A stretch of DNA of 64,000 nucleotides from contig OY754968.1 in NCBI GenBank assembly GCA_963576475.1, positions 15,837,116 to 15,901,115 of the forward strand. Reading direction: 5' to 3'. The translations under genes were made by a program, and so were the position numbers. Shown here in pieces: positions 29,798 to 40,826 of this stretch. The notes beneath the pieces were generated by a model. It worked only from the letters and a program-made list of their open reading frames with translations, made no database searches and was not told the origin of the DNA. Each line of letters starts with the position of its first letter. Position 1 is the stretch's first letter. The stretch is from Molanna angustata (lineage: Eukaryota; Arthropoda; Insecta; Trichoptera; Molannidae).

Positions 29798-31435
29798 GTT
29801 TCACTATGTGAGATTTGTTGTATATGTTGTTAAGGATTGAGAATTTGCTGACAATAGTTAATCCCTTTATTATATAGCCACGTATGAATTGTTAGTTTTA
29901 GTGTTGTTTTTTTCATTAACAGTATGTCCTTTATGTCTTTAGCAACTAAATTTAGTATTTTTGGAGCCAAGTATTGATAATGTCTATGTCCGTATGCAGT
30001 GTTCGTCTTCGGAGTGATTAGTTGAAGTCTGTGTCTTGTATCGTGAGAATGTTGAATAGTGATATGGTTTTCTTTATCGTTTTGAAAGTGTATTAGTATT
30101 TGTTTTACATAATTCGAAAAGCATTTTAAAAATAATAATAGTAAATTACTATCAGCAATAATTGAATTTAATTATAAAATTAATTATTAAATTAATTTAA
30201 TTATAATTTTATTTAATTATTATCATTGAATTTCCCTAACAAACCCTGTACATACGTATTTTATTCGTTTTATTCCACGAATTTTTTATTTTTTTTTCTA
30301 CTTTAGAATAATTATTGTCTGAGACAGCAAATTGATATTGAATTTTGAATATCTGTTTAATTTTGTCAATCTTTCATTTATTGTCCATATCAAGGGGGTT
30401 GTGAATGATTGGAGTGGAAGCCATTTCAATTATTCAAAATATTATGTAGATAGGTATTTCAGATGCATTGTCACCAGCGCTTAAAATTGTAAAAGATCAA
30501 AATGTCAATAGTTTGAATTTAACCTTTTTTGGATATTTTATTGTAAGTAACTCAAAAATCTTCAATCACTTTATACTATAACTTCCTTCAAAAAGAAATG
30601 AACTTGTGATTTGAAGGAAAAAAAAAATACCTTTATAAAACAAAAAACAATAATATAAATAACAGTAATGAATAATTTAAAAAGCGCATATAACAAACAA
30701 ACAGTTGTCATTTTTTTTAAACAAATCACCCATTTTTATACCTTCGTAGAATTTCTTTTGATCAATAAAATCTGCATGTCACTCCTAAGCTGCAAGTTTT
30801 GTCTGTCTAACCAACAGTCAAACAAAGCTAGTCAAATAAAATCTTGTAAAAAATAGTCATAATAGAATTGACGCACTTCATACAAAGTTTCAATTAAAAC
30901 AAAGAAAAGTGAAACTTGTTATTAAATAGTTAAGAATATAAAGTACTAAAGAAATAAAAGGTTTGGCAATGAATGTAAATAATTATAAATAAAGCGTTAG
31001 TAATTACTTCTTGTTTTATTAAAGTTCTTGTACCTATATTATTAAAGTTAACAAACAAAAGTAGTTATTTCCAATTTGTCAAAGAGATCTTAAGTGCCTA
31101 TTGTATGAATAATTACACTTAAAATATACAATTAAAATAATTATTGTTTTAACTAATGTGCCTATATTAAATGAACGCGTTGCTTACTTTGGAAATTTTC
31201 GCTGCCATATGTTAGGTGTAACTCAACCCAGATAATTTTTCATACATAATTACTCACTTATCAGAGGTAAAATTACGACGTACTTAAGATAAAGTTTTTA
31301 TTAAATTTTAACTTTATTGGATTAATTTTATACATTTTCGCTGATATACCTATGTTAAAAACTTTTTTCATTTGATAGATATTGCATTAGACGAAATACT
31401 TATAAAGATTCTTATACATCAAGATAATGGCGGTG
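29798..31435. other. AT-rich stretch without a recognised gene
   Basis: The 62-codon frame at 30668-30856 is low in information and not supported. An AT-only inverted stretch lies near 30170-30220. Nothing else was recognised. Confidence 0.45.
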
Positions 31436-31439
31436 GTAT

Positions 31440-31530
31440 AGATGAGTAAAATAAGTAGACGGTCTTTATCACGTGTTTAAACAATTACTAATTTAATTAA
31501 CTTACCACTCTGCCATCAACTTTATAGGAA
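31440..31530 (-). mobile_element. Decayed tRNA-like SINE head (family C)
   Basis: The minus strand has GATGGCAGAGTGGTAAG and ATTAGTAAT, matching GATGGTGGCAGAGCGGTTAG and ATTAGTAATCG at 40245-40320. Box B is not recognisable. Confidence 0.35.
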
Positions 31531-31803
31531 ATAATTCTGACATTTTATTGTAGGTAATGTAGGTATCTTTTCATTTTTTTTATATTTTTGGTAAAATAAT
31601 ATTTAATTTACTTTGTTTTACGTGGTTAAATATTTTATTTTATTTGAGACACTTACAGATATTGACAATGACATACAAGAAAGTAGGTATATCTTACAAT
31701 TTTTTTATATTGTCGATATCCTATAAAATTGAACACGACATGCAAAGTTCATCAATATTTCACACAAACATATTAAATCATCCGAGATAAAAACAGTAAA
31801 AAG

Positions 31804-31863
31804 AAAAATTAACTAAATTTTAAACTTTGTTTGTAAACAAAGTTAAAAATTTAGTTAATTTTT
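31804..31863. repeat. 60-bp near-perfect palindrome
   Basis: AAAAATTAACTAAATTTT at the left mirrors AAAATTTAGTTAATTTTT at the right, with AACTTTGTTT/AAACAAAGTT inside and a GT centre. Twenty-eight of 30 pairs match. Confidence 0.9.
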
Positions 31864-32354
31864 GTTAAAATGTACCAAAAAGTTAAAAATATGATATTTG
31901 ATAATATATTTGATAATAGTAAAAAGAAACTTTAAAAATAATACATACCCATACAAAAACCTATAAAAACATAAAGAAGCATATATATGTACAACAATAA
32001 ATAAAAAATTAAAATAAAAATATAAATAAAATAAAATTATAAATAAAATAAAAATATAAATAAATGTTGTTTTAATAAATCTCTTTATTAAATAAAATAA
32101 AAAAAAAATGTGGAGGTCTTTTGTACAAAAAGGTTATTTTTCTTAATTAATTTTAATCTTTATTTATAATTAATTTATTTTATTTTCTTGAAATTGGTAG
32201 TTAATGATCACAATTGTACGAAACTGAGAGATTCAAACAAAACTTTTAAAAATTCATAATATAACTTAATTAGTAGGTAGGTACCTACGTTAAAGCAACA
32301 AATGAAAAAAAAATGTTGGTTCTCTTAATAAAAAAAACTGTTCGCCAACCATTC
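31864..32354. other. AT-rich stretch with AAATAAAAT runs
   Basis: A smaller version of the 1610-2335 low-complexity pattern lies at about 32000-32105. No gene was recognised. Confidence 0.6.
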
Positions 32355-32475
32355 TGAATGTCGGTTTTTTAGATCAAACGAGAATTGTGTGTGGAGTATA
32401 CACGCACGTGTCGTACTTCCTTTTATACCGCACTCGCACACCTGTCGTTGATTATCCGCTGGTATTTTTTTAATT
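32355..32475 (+). repeat. Dispersed repeat P, copy 1
   Basis: It shares GTGTGTGGAGTATACACGCA, TTCCTTTTAT, GCACACCTGTCG and GGTATT-like blocks with 59300-59445 (GTGTGTGGGGATACACGCAT, CAAACCTGTCGCTGG). The nature of the repeat is unknown. Confidence 0.55.
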
Positions 32476-32754
32476 GGTTGGTACTAACCTCCATTACCTA
32501 CGGGTACCTACCTACCTTTCAATATTTAAATAGGATATTTTTATTCGTCTAGAAGTTATGTAACTTGATCTTATTTATTTGTAAAATCAAGGACTCGATT
32601 ATCCTTGATACCGATAACACTCTGGTTATATATGAAAACGCTCGCCATATAATATCACATGCGCTTCATGTTAATCCGGCACTTAAATTTAACGCAAAAA
32701 TATCCAAATGAAAAAACTCATAGGTACATACATACATACCATCACGCCGTATCC

Positions 32755-33680
32755 CTACTTGGAGTAGGCAGAAAGGACCGAACGCCAGACACCTCTATCT
32801 TGACATACGTGTTTTGCCTCATTAACATCCATGCATCGCGTCATACATGATCTCCTATTATTCTGACTTCGTATATTCTCATTTATATGATCATGCCAAC
32901 TCTTTCTCGGGCGGCCACGACCTCTCATTCCACTCTTTTCAGCCTTGTATACTTTCTTTGTCAGGCGCTCATCGTTCATTCTCTCCACATGTCCGAACCA
33001 TCGTAGTGTATTTACTTTCATTCTACTCATAATATCTCTTTCAATCTTGCATTCTCGTCTGATGTCCACATTCCTTATCCTATCATAGATCGTTCTATCA
33101 CACATTCGTCTTAGGGACCTCATTTCCACAGCGTTAATTTTACTTTCATGCGTCTTCTGCCATGTCCATGTCTCACTTGCATACATTAATGTTGGTACGA
33201 CTATTGCATTGTGCACAGCGAGCTTTGCTGGCCTTGAGATAATTGGGTCGGCCATTATTGTTCTTAATGCACCGTTCACCCTATTTGCTGCCATTACCCT
33301 TCTTTCTATGTCCTTTTACGGTCTTCCATCACGCTGAAACATACTTCCTAAATACAAATATTCATCCACTTGTTCTAGTAATTCATTATTCACTCGTATT
33401 TCGCATTCTGTTCTTCTTTCGCTTTTTTCAATAACCATTACTTTAGACTTAGCTCCATTCATTCTCAGTCCATTTTGGATGCATCCCTCGAATACCATTT
33501 TTACCAAGCGCTCGAGATCTTTCACATTTTCTGCCATTAATACTTTGTCATCCGCATACATAAGATCGCATACATTGACAGCTACCAGCTTCAAACCGAT
33601 GTTTACGTTCTTCAGTTCTTTTACACAGTAGTCAATGTACAAATTGAAAAGCCACGGTGATAAGACGCAACCCTGTCGTT
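32755..33680 (-). pseudogene. LINE reverse transcriptase, 3' half
   Basis: One minus-strand frame of about 310 codons is broken by a single in-frame TAA near 33316. In order it shows RQGCVLSPWLFN (33678-33643), the catalytic box LMYADDKVLMAE, a YLYLGSMFQRDGRP segment, then after the stop KDIERRVMAANRVNGALR, VVPTLMYASETWTW, LRWFGHVERMNDERLTKKV and the end WRSVLSAYSK. The first part of the polymerase is missing upstream of 33680. The lineage is that of 23768-24108. Only one visible disabling change in this length suggests a fairly young copy that was dead on arrival through 5' truncation. Confidence 0.92.
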
Positions 33681-33829
33681 ACATGATAATAAATTATACA
33701 TTTTGATTCATACGTAAATATGTAGGTACTATCATACCATTTTTTTACGAGGTAAGCAGAGACATTCCATATTGATATAGGTAAGTACCTATTTATCGTT
33801 TCTTTTTCATTTTTCATTATTTTGAGATA

Positions 33830-33930
33830 TTTTTTTTTCTATACAACACATGTAGGTACGTATGTCAAGATAGGATAGTATGGAGGTCAGTCCTTTTTTC
33901 CTACCCGGAATATGAAAACAGCATGATCAA
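33830..33930 (-). repeat. Helitron-like repeat fragment
   Basis: The conserved block with AGTATGGAGGTCAGTCC and CCTACCCGGAATATGAAAAC, in the orientation of copies 2 and 4. Confidence 0.75.
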
Positions 33931-36040
33931 CGGATCGACGGTTGGATGATACGTTTGTTTCATGATACATCTGTTATAAAATAAGATAGTTAAACATAAA
34001 CTCGAAATTAGTCCTTAACAACACAAAACGACATTCAGAAATCATGAATAAAGGGGTTTTTAGACAAATGAATATTTTTATATCCGTGAGAAACAGCACA
34101 TAAAATGTTAAAACAAGGCAAAACAACATAATATATGTATATCTGAGGAGTAGTTAGAAAACGTATGGTGTGTATCAACAAAAAGACCTTTTAGTAGGTA
34201 ATTTATATCCCGTATTTAACTTGCAAGCCATAAATAATTCTGCATTGTTTAGGAATGGGGTATTTCTCTTTCACACAAATGTGCCGACATGTTTATTTTC
34301 AATAAGGAAATTGAGGAGAAAAACACTTTTATCCCACGTAACAGAAAATACAATAATACATTATCCAAAAAAATGTTCACATCTAAATTTAATTGAATGA
34401 TTATTTTAAGACGAGTTACTAACGTTTCGAGTGTTTATTACAAAAATCCAAATTAAAAAAAATGTGTTTAGTCTTTTACAAAATAGGATGATACGTATTA
34501 CCTTACAGTAAATAAGATTCACATCCATTCATTATACCTACCACATTTTATACTCATTTAAATATATTATACACAGACTATTTATATATCAAAGAAGATA
34601 GTTGATTTAAATAATTTAATCACTTAGGACAAGCAACATGATAAAATAACAATACATATATATGGTAAATTCAAATACCTACATACATACCTATCGTTAA
34701 ATATTTTTCTATGTTAAAAACTATTATTATAAAAGTTATTTTTTTTTATTTGTAGGAAAAATCTAGCAGCTTAAATATAATATCACAAAAATAACGTACG
34801 CAGAGAAAGTGCATTTGACTTACATAGAATCTAAATAGTTGATTTCACGAAAATTATCACAAGACATCAAAGAAGAAATATGATAAAACCAATAACGACA
34901 TTCCAGTAAGAAAAATAAGAAGGATAAATATATAAAAAGTGTACAATTATAGGTAAAGGTACGATAATAGATATACAATGTAAAAATATATAGATGTTGA
35001 GTGGTGCATGAACTCATTTTTTTAACATAGAAAATCACAACCACATAATTTTTGTAGCTGTTACTTTTAATAATGCAAATACGTAAAATCAACAAAAACA
35101 CAACACAGATGAACCGCAGCCTGCCAAAAGTTATTTTCTGATGAAAAATAACAAAAGAAGAAGACAAACCCAAAATGAAAATTTTATGTACCTATAAGAC
35201 TTTTAACATTGATTCGGACGTATACAAAATAAAATTAAGTATGCGTATAGATTGAGATATTTATTTAAATCCACATGAATAATACAGAATAACAAAAATG
35301 AAATATTTCAACAATAGAACAATGGTAGATAATTTAAAATATACTGGAACTGGCAAAATTCTCCAAGGGGATATATGGACATCGAAATTTGCGTTCCAAC
35401 CACTAAAATAATATGCTTTTTACAATTATTAACACATAAAAAAGTAATATAAAAAATAATCAAAAATATAATATTAATAATTTCAAAACAAAAATAAACA
35501 ACTTTACTTGAAAAAGACCATTGTGTTGAACGAGTACAAAATATTCTGTAAACATATACGTCAAAATGAAAGTGTGTGAAAAGTCAAAATGAAAATCACT
35601 CTCTATATAGCAGCCCTAATGAACACAATGTTTAAATTTAACCTTGAATGTTTCCAATTCATAACATTTATTATAACTTAGAACCTACTTGGGAGAGAGT
35701 ATAAACGAATCAAAGAACATTCAAAGAGCTTTAATTACAACTATAATATTAAGTTGTTCAAAATTGAAACTTGTTCGTTCATTAATTAAGTAACTGTGAT
35801 TTTGTGTAAAACTTTTGATTCTATTATAACTTATAAAAGTAGCAATGGTAGATTTTCAACTCGATATTAAGATGGCGATAAGTGAAAGCGAATCTTCCAA
35901 CAATAGATTTGTTCAAGAGTATTTTATTCTATTAACATATCGACATATCAAGCCAAGATACCTACTTAATCAAAATTAATTTATATTTTTAATCAATAAA
36001 AATAAAAACACTTGTTTAAAATTAATTCCACTATTTATTT
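33931..36040. other. Long AT-rich stretch without a recognised gene
   Basis: Frames at 34170-34400 (+) and 34820-35173 (-) are AT-driven, with no family features. No RNA gene or repeat could be named in these 2.1 kb. Confidence 0.45.
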
Positions 36041-36046
36041 GAGGAC

Positions 36047-36097
36047 TACAACCTACGACCGGTTTCGTGCTAAGCACATTTTCAAGTAGTACTACTT
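36047..36097 (-). ncRNA. Hammerhead-like relic
   Basis: The minus strand has GTGC-TTA-GCAC (stem II), GAAA, CCGGTC and flanking CTAC/GTAG (stem I), all in hammerhead order. The core reads TTGAAAA instead of CUGANGA, so it should not cleave. It is best seen as a diverged Penelope-type terminal repeat. Confidence 0.5.
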
Positions 36098-36099
36098 AA

Positions 36100-36180
36100 T
36101 CTACAAACATACATCATGCTGTTTTCATATACTGGGTAGAAAAAAAGACTGACCTCCATACTATCCTATCCTGAAATACA
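36100..36180 (+). repeat. Helitron-like repeat fragment
   Basis: It contains CTACAAACATACATCATGCT, the CTGACCTCCATACTATCC block and the start of the CATACA tract, directly beside the hammerhead relic. Confidence 0.7.
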
Positions 36181-36185
36181 TACAC

Positions 36186-36590
36186 TGAGAAAACTGGTAA
36201 TCATAAATAACGTGAATTCAGCTTAAAGTATGATGAATTCACCATAAGTACGGAGCATAGGGATATCATCAAAATTAAGATGATAATACAATTTATGATG
36301 ATAACGGCATATAAGATGACGTGTCACTGACTTTAGTAGGACGAGAATACATTTTATGATTATGTTTCCTACTATTTATGTTTGCTTTCATCATATCTCC
36401 TATGACGTCGTATTATATTTCCTACTACTTTTCGGTGACGTTCTCTTATATGCAGTGACGTCCTATTACTATAGATGACTTCCTCATATCTCGTGTGATG
36501 TCATTTTATTATTCCTAATATTAATAGATGATTTCCACATATCTCCTGTGATGTCCTTTTATTGTTCCTACCATTTTTCTAGGACTTTTT
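36186..36590. repeat. Degenerate tandem array with TGACGTC words
   Basis: About five diverged units of roughly 50-60 bp share ATATCTCCTATGACGTCG, TTTCCTACTA and related forms (TGTGATGTC, GGTGACGTT). TGACGT or TGATGT recurs at least seven times. The left edge carries GTGAATTC...GAATTCAC as a small inverted repeat. Confidence 0.6.
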
Positions 36591-36599
36591 GTACATAAT

Positions 36600-36995
36600 A
36601 TAAACAAATTTAATGCACACTGGCGGGCTTATTGCCATTAGGCAATATCTTCCAACCAACCAGATTACAGAGTGACAGAATTATACATGTACATCAACAA
36701 AAAATGAAAGCTATAAAAGAACCAAGTACATAAATATACATAACACCAAGATAAATAAAAAAAAAGAAAAAAAAACATCAAAGCAAGAAAAAAAGGATTG
36801 GGAAAGAACAAGAAGAGGAATTCGAGAGCGGGTGTTCAGGGATAAATATAACGTTGCAAAGGGAAGAAAGAAAAGGAGAGGGATCAGGTATTTTCAGAGA
36901 GACATCCCTGCTTTAGTCTTTTCTTGAAAATGGAAAGCGAGTTTGACGAAGTTATATCAGGACTCAAACTATTCCAGCGTCTTTCTGAATTGTGT
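36600..36995 (-). pseudogene. LINE 3' end with coding tail and 3' UTR
   Basis: On the minus strand the frame reads RRWNSLSPDITSSNSLSIFK, then KRLKQGCLSENT and a stop. This is a classic LINE C-terminus (WN.LP..I....S...FK..LK). About 280 bp of 3' UTR follow to 36600, including CTGGTTGGTTGGAAGATATT and GCCTAATGGCAATAAGCC in minus-strand order. The same UTR motif forms the tail of SINE family B. The LINE is 5'-truncated at about 36995. Confidence 0.8.
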
Positions 36996-37483
36996 ATTTA
37001 TTTATTTATAATTTTTTGTTAATACAATTCGTACACTAGCGGTCTTTTTGCCAAATCGAAATTTCTTCCACAAACTAAATCTTAAATATACAATTTAGTA
37101 CCTATATTCTATGTTTTTGACGATACTTAAAAGTAAAGTGAAGTAAAACAGAACAATGTTTTGTACATAATACATAATATTTGTATGTAGATAAATATAA
37201 TTGATTCCTTCCCTTTTAAAGGTCTTTTATATTTTATAGCAGATATACCTACCAAGAGTTATCTGTTTAAGCCAAAGAACTGAGACATCGCTAAATGAAG
37301 TCAATCAAATTATGCAAAGAAAGTAAATGCAGAGGAAACATTTTCTCTCCGTTAGATGTCACGAACAGTAGCAATTTGAATAAAGGTAATTGGTTGGCTT
37401 TAGTATTATTATTGGTAGATAAGTATGAATGTACGTAGGAGAAAAAGATATCTCAAGAAAAGACAGCAAAAGCTATATTATAT
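36996..37483. other. Stretch with a decayed LINE/SINE tail
   Basis: GCGGTCTTTTTGCCAAATCG and AAATTTCTTCC at 37035-37072 are a diverged version of the same tail. The rest is unassigned. Confidence 0.45.
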
Positions 37484-37539
37484 GTTGATATGTTATAAAA
37501 GTATAAAAATACTTGGTAATAGTTGTATTGTATTTATTA

Positions 37540-37580
37540 GATTATTGACGCGTTTCGTGCAAGGCACATCGTCAGAATAA
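37540..37580 (-). ncRNA. Hammerhead ribozyme motif, left arm
   Basis: On the minus strand: stem I TTATT/AATAA, core CTGACGA (37575-37569), stem II GTGC-CTT-GCAC with one extra T before it, GAAA, minimal ACGCGT and the cut site after GTC. Stem I is two pairs shorter than in the right arm. Confidence 0.68.
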
Positions 37581-37653
37581 GACGATTAGATTATTATAAT
37601 AAGACGAGAAGAAGACGATTAGATTATTATGATAAGACAGAATAAGACGAGAA

Positions 37654-37696
37654 GATTATTCTGACGATGTGCCTTGCACGAAACGCGTCAATAATC
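37654..37696 (+). ncRNA. Hammerhead ribozyme motif, right arm
   Basis: Stem I is GATTATT 37654-37660 with AATAATC 37690-37696 (7 perfect pairs). The core CTGACGA is at 37661-37667. Stem II is GTGC 37669-37672 with GCAC 37676-37679, and GAAA is at 37680-37683. The residual stem III is ACGCGT (37683-37688) and the predicted cut is after C37689. An extra T at 37668 lies between the core and stem II, as the extra G does at 3371. Confidence 0.72.
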
Positions 37697-37904
37697 TAAT
37701 AAATTCAATATAACTATTACCGAGTATTTTTATATTTTTATAACATATCAACGTACAATGGAGTTCTATCAAGAATTATCGATCGACAAACTAAACTTAA
37801 CTATATTATATGAATTCGAAAAAATAAATATTTTGATGAATCAACATTCATACAAATCATTATGTATACATACAACTGAACTTCTTATTACTCTCCACTC
37901 TATA

Positions 37905-38040
37905 ATAGTGGAGAGTCATGATTTTACATCAATTTCTCAACGGGTATCATGTACCAAGAGAGTTTCACACTGTGAGTTTCATCATGATGTGTTTGTATGT
38001 ATGGCGTACGGATTATCCTTTTTGTGTCCTCTCTACAGCC
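37905..38040 (+). repeat. Inverted repeat V, left arm
   Basis: AGTCATGATTTTACATCAAT, CACACTGTGAGTTTCATC and ATGTATGGCGTACGGATTAT, running to GTGTCCTCTCT, are mirrored at 38895-39075. The 96-codon frame at 37758-38048 runs into this repeat and is not supported as a gene. Confidence 0.85.
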
Positions 38041-38309
38041 CAACCTAAAAATCCGATTGACTTCATATTAACATGATATGTGTAAAGTACATAGACTTAG
38101 AGCTGATTAATTTTCCATAGATATCCGTTAATTTCTTCTCTATGAATTCATCTGTCCAAATTTTCAAAATGCTCATCAAAAATGCATTCAAGGATAATTA
38201 TGTGTATAATATGTGTTCATATTTACCATAATTATTATGAAATTCTACAGTTTGGAAGCCACATCAATCGAGAGATTGAAAACTGCTGCATTCAAGGATG
38301 CCAAAATTT

Positions 38310-38830
38310 AAAGAAAAAAACTGTGGTCTGCCATATCAATGTGAAATAAATTTCATATTTGTAAGAAAAATGTATATAACAGAAGTAAAATATCTTCTGT
38401 ATGTTCATATTGATATTGTATGTGTCTCTATAGACAAGTGTATTTTTTACTCTTCACTTCTATCTTCCTCAAGGGGTAGGCAGTGAGAACCGAACACCAC
38501 ATTCTTCTATCTTGACACACATACATCGCCTCATCAACATTGATATACTGTTTCATATATGCTCATCTTGCTAGTAATGCGATTTTACTTAAAAAATTTC
38601 AACAGGTATAATATAAAAAGTGCATACTATGAGTTTCGTGACAATGTTTTTGTGTGTATGGTGTATTGTGAAAACTTTTTTTCCTCTGGGAATCGAATAT
38701 TTGTTTAAGAATCTAATAGAAAGGTACTTCATAAAAATGCATTTAGAGCTTCAATATTTCAAGAAGAAAAATGAATGCTTACTATGTTGTGGAGAGTTTA
38801 GTGTTGGCCACAACCCACTCGTTTTTTTAT
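38310..38830 (+). repeat. Dispersed repeat D, copy 2
   Basis: This is the reverse complement of 22100-22680. It lies between the arms of inverted repeat V and includes LINE-derived GGTAGGCAGTGAGAACCGAA. It also contains a diverged version of the V arm (ACTATGAGTTTCGTGACAAT), so V and D are parts of one older repeat. Confidence 0.8.
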
Positions 38831-38894
38831 TAAAATGTACCACAGGGTATTTTTATAATAAATTCGATATTTGAGAAGCTTGATATATGTATAG

Positions 38895-39075
38895 TTTGAC
38901 TTATAGAGAGGACACAAAAAGGATAATCCGTACGGCGAACACCGTACGCCATACATACAAACACATCACGACGAAACTCACAGTGTGCACTCCTTTATGT
39001 ACATGATACCCGCTGAGAAATTGATGTAAAAAAATATGCTAAAAATTGTGAAATCATGACTCACCACTATTCAAT
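38895..39075 (-). repeat. Inverted repeat V, right arm
   Basis: This is the reverse complement of 37905-38040, with an extra CGTACGG...CCGTACG inverted motif (about 38929-38951) and a short A/T insertion near 39035. Confidence 0.85.
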
Positions 39076-39389
39076 AGTTATTTGACAAAAAATAGCAAAA
39101 AACATTCAACAATATTTGAAATGGAGTTAAACAAGCGAAATATTATGTTTATTTTTGTTTTGAGCTAAGATCATCAATAGTATTAATAATTGATTTGTCA
39201 TTCTTGAGTAAACCATGATATATTTTCGCTTATAGTTATATTGCTGAAACGGCAATCAACATGTAGAGTCGAAAAACATCTCGAAAAATACAGCGTAAAA
39301 CACAAACTCGTTTTTATTTGCTCGGTTGGTTGGTATGTGGGACATGTGGGTATGTGTACAAACCACTCCCCTCCACGGAAAAGATTCTT

Positions 39390-39525
39390 AAATTAACTGA
39401 CGGAAACTATAGGTTCCTCATTTCGGAGACGTAAAGTGTCAGGCAATAAACAAATTCACACTAGAAATACAGTAGCAAACTCTGCCTCCACTGGGAACCG
39501 AACCCGTGTACCTATATGCCTCAGG
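39390..39525 (-). mobile_element. SINE family B head remnant
   Basis: CACTGGGAACCGAACCCGTG at 39489 is a box B region on the minus strand, similar to CTGCTGGGAATCGAACCCAG in the 26436-26635 copy. The rest is diverged. Confidence 0.45.
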
Positions 39526-40240
39526 AGTCATCAATCAACTCGCAAAACAAAAAATCACAAAAACAAAATTTTCCTCTTCTTCGAAGTTATCTTTAGTGTA
39601 TCTGTGTAAAATGATTTGCTTTTTTTGAATGACGTTGACGGATCTTACTATATTTATGAAATTTATCTGCGAAATTATTCATCTAAACCAAAATATTTCT
39701 CACATAATGATCGTGTTCAAAGTCAATCAATGTCTAATTTGTTGTGATGAAATATTTAAATATTATAAATTCTTAACAACGAAACACAAAAGGGAGAATT
39801 TGTGAAGATTGACGCGCAAAGCATTCATTAAGAGTTTAGTTATTAATAATTTAGGTAAATTCATTTGATATATTTAAGTAGCTATTTGTTTAGAAGATAA
39901 TAAATTATTTCTACCTTCAAAAATGAAATTCAACAAACCACTGAAAATTAAATGTAGGTAAATAAATAAGAAACAATAATTTCGTCAGCGAGTCAATTAT
40001 TATTAATTACTACATAAATAACTATTTGTTGGCTCATAAGAAAATAAACGTAGACTGACATATTTGGTTTAATTTGTAATTAATTATTCAAATACCAACA
40101 GTGAAACAACTGGGATATTATGGGCAAAACTTAGCTCTTCAAATGTAAGTAAAAATAATAAATATGTCCTTGTAACAAGTACATATACTACCTCATATAT
40201 TCCCTAAAATAAGTATATTCTTGTGCTATAGTTGAACGAA
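39526..40240. other. AT-rich stretch without a recognised feature
   Basis: No frame, RNA gene or named repeat was recognised. Confidence 0.5.
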
Positions 40241-40244
40241 ATCG

Positions 40245-40320
40245 GTCGTGGCAGGATTTGAACTCGCGACCACTCGATTACTAATCTAGCGCGCTAACCG
40301 CTCTGCCACCATCCATCTGT
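40245..40320 (-). mobile_element. tRNA-like SINE head, family C
   Basis: On the minus strand GTGGCA pairs with TGCCAC as an acceptor stem, box A is TGGCAGAGCGGTTAG, box B is GAGTTCAAATCCT, and a loop TTAGTAA would show anticodon AGT. Mismatches in the anticodon arm and a decayed relative at 31440-31530 favour a SINE head over a functional tRNA gene. Confidence 0.6.
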
Positions 40321-40415
40321 ATATGGACACGTCACAAGGCGTAAATACGTCATAAGACGTATTATATGGACACGTCATCAGGCGACCATAATATGATTCG
40401 CAGAGCAATGGTCAA

Positions 40416-40559
40416 ATGCAGGTCAGAAGACCAGACAGACCGCTGACAAAGTGGCACTCCACAATCAGAAGACAGTTGCGGAAGGTAGACTTGCGCGAAG
40501 GAGACGCACAGGAGCGAAAGACTTGGCGAATGAGCACGAGGGGGGCCGACCCCACATAA
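40416..40559 (+). pseudogene. LINE C-terminus, RADP-type
   Basis: A 47-residue open frame contains RRPDRPLTKWHSTIRRQLRK, EGDAQERKTWRMSTRGADPT and a stop. It matches the end at 23435-23592. The frame is intact, but only the tail remains. Confidence 0.7.
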
Positions 40560-40826
40560 TGGGAAGAAATGACCATTGTGAAGACGAAGAAAGTGAGTTT
40601 GTATAGGAAAATGTTTTTTTCCTTCAATGGTTTGATAAAATTTGAATTTTCATGTAGGTACTTTTAATTGTAACATAATTTTTTGTCGAAAAAACATGAA
40701 ATCCTTTTCTATGTTGTGGTAGATATAATCAAAAAAGAAATGAAAAATTCTATACGAAAAACTTATCATAAAATACCAATTACACTCATTATAAAATAAA
40801 CTAAGAAATTGGTATTAATTATATTT

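Larger units (their letters stand above)
37484..37752. repeat. 97-bp inverted repeat carrying two hammerheads
   Basis: The arms 37484-37580 and 37656-37752 are reverse complements with about four mismatches, separated by 75 bp that contain direct repeats of AAGACGATTAGATTATTAT. Each arm holds one hammerhead motif, pointing outward. The structure looks like two Penelope-type terminal repeats in opposite orientation. Confidence 0.9.

Noticed and set aside
31504..31541. First coding exon (MSELFPIKLMAE then GTAAGT, minus strand)
   Set aside because: The donor-like GTAAGT falls within a decayed tRNA-like SINE head, and no partner exon with matching phase was found.
34820..35173. 117-codon minus-strand ORF with hydrophobic runs
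   Set aside because: Composition follows AT-rich DNA (Phe, Ile, Tyr, Asn, Lys). There is no motif and no start or splice context.
40245..40320. Functional tRNA with anticodon AGT
   Set aside because: The anticodon arm has mismatches, box B is off consensus and a decayed relative exists at 31440-31530. A SINE head is more likely.
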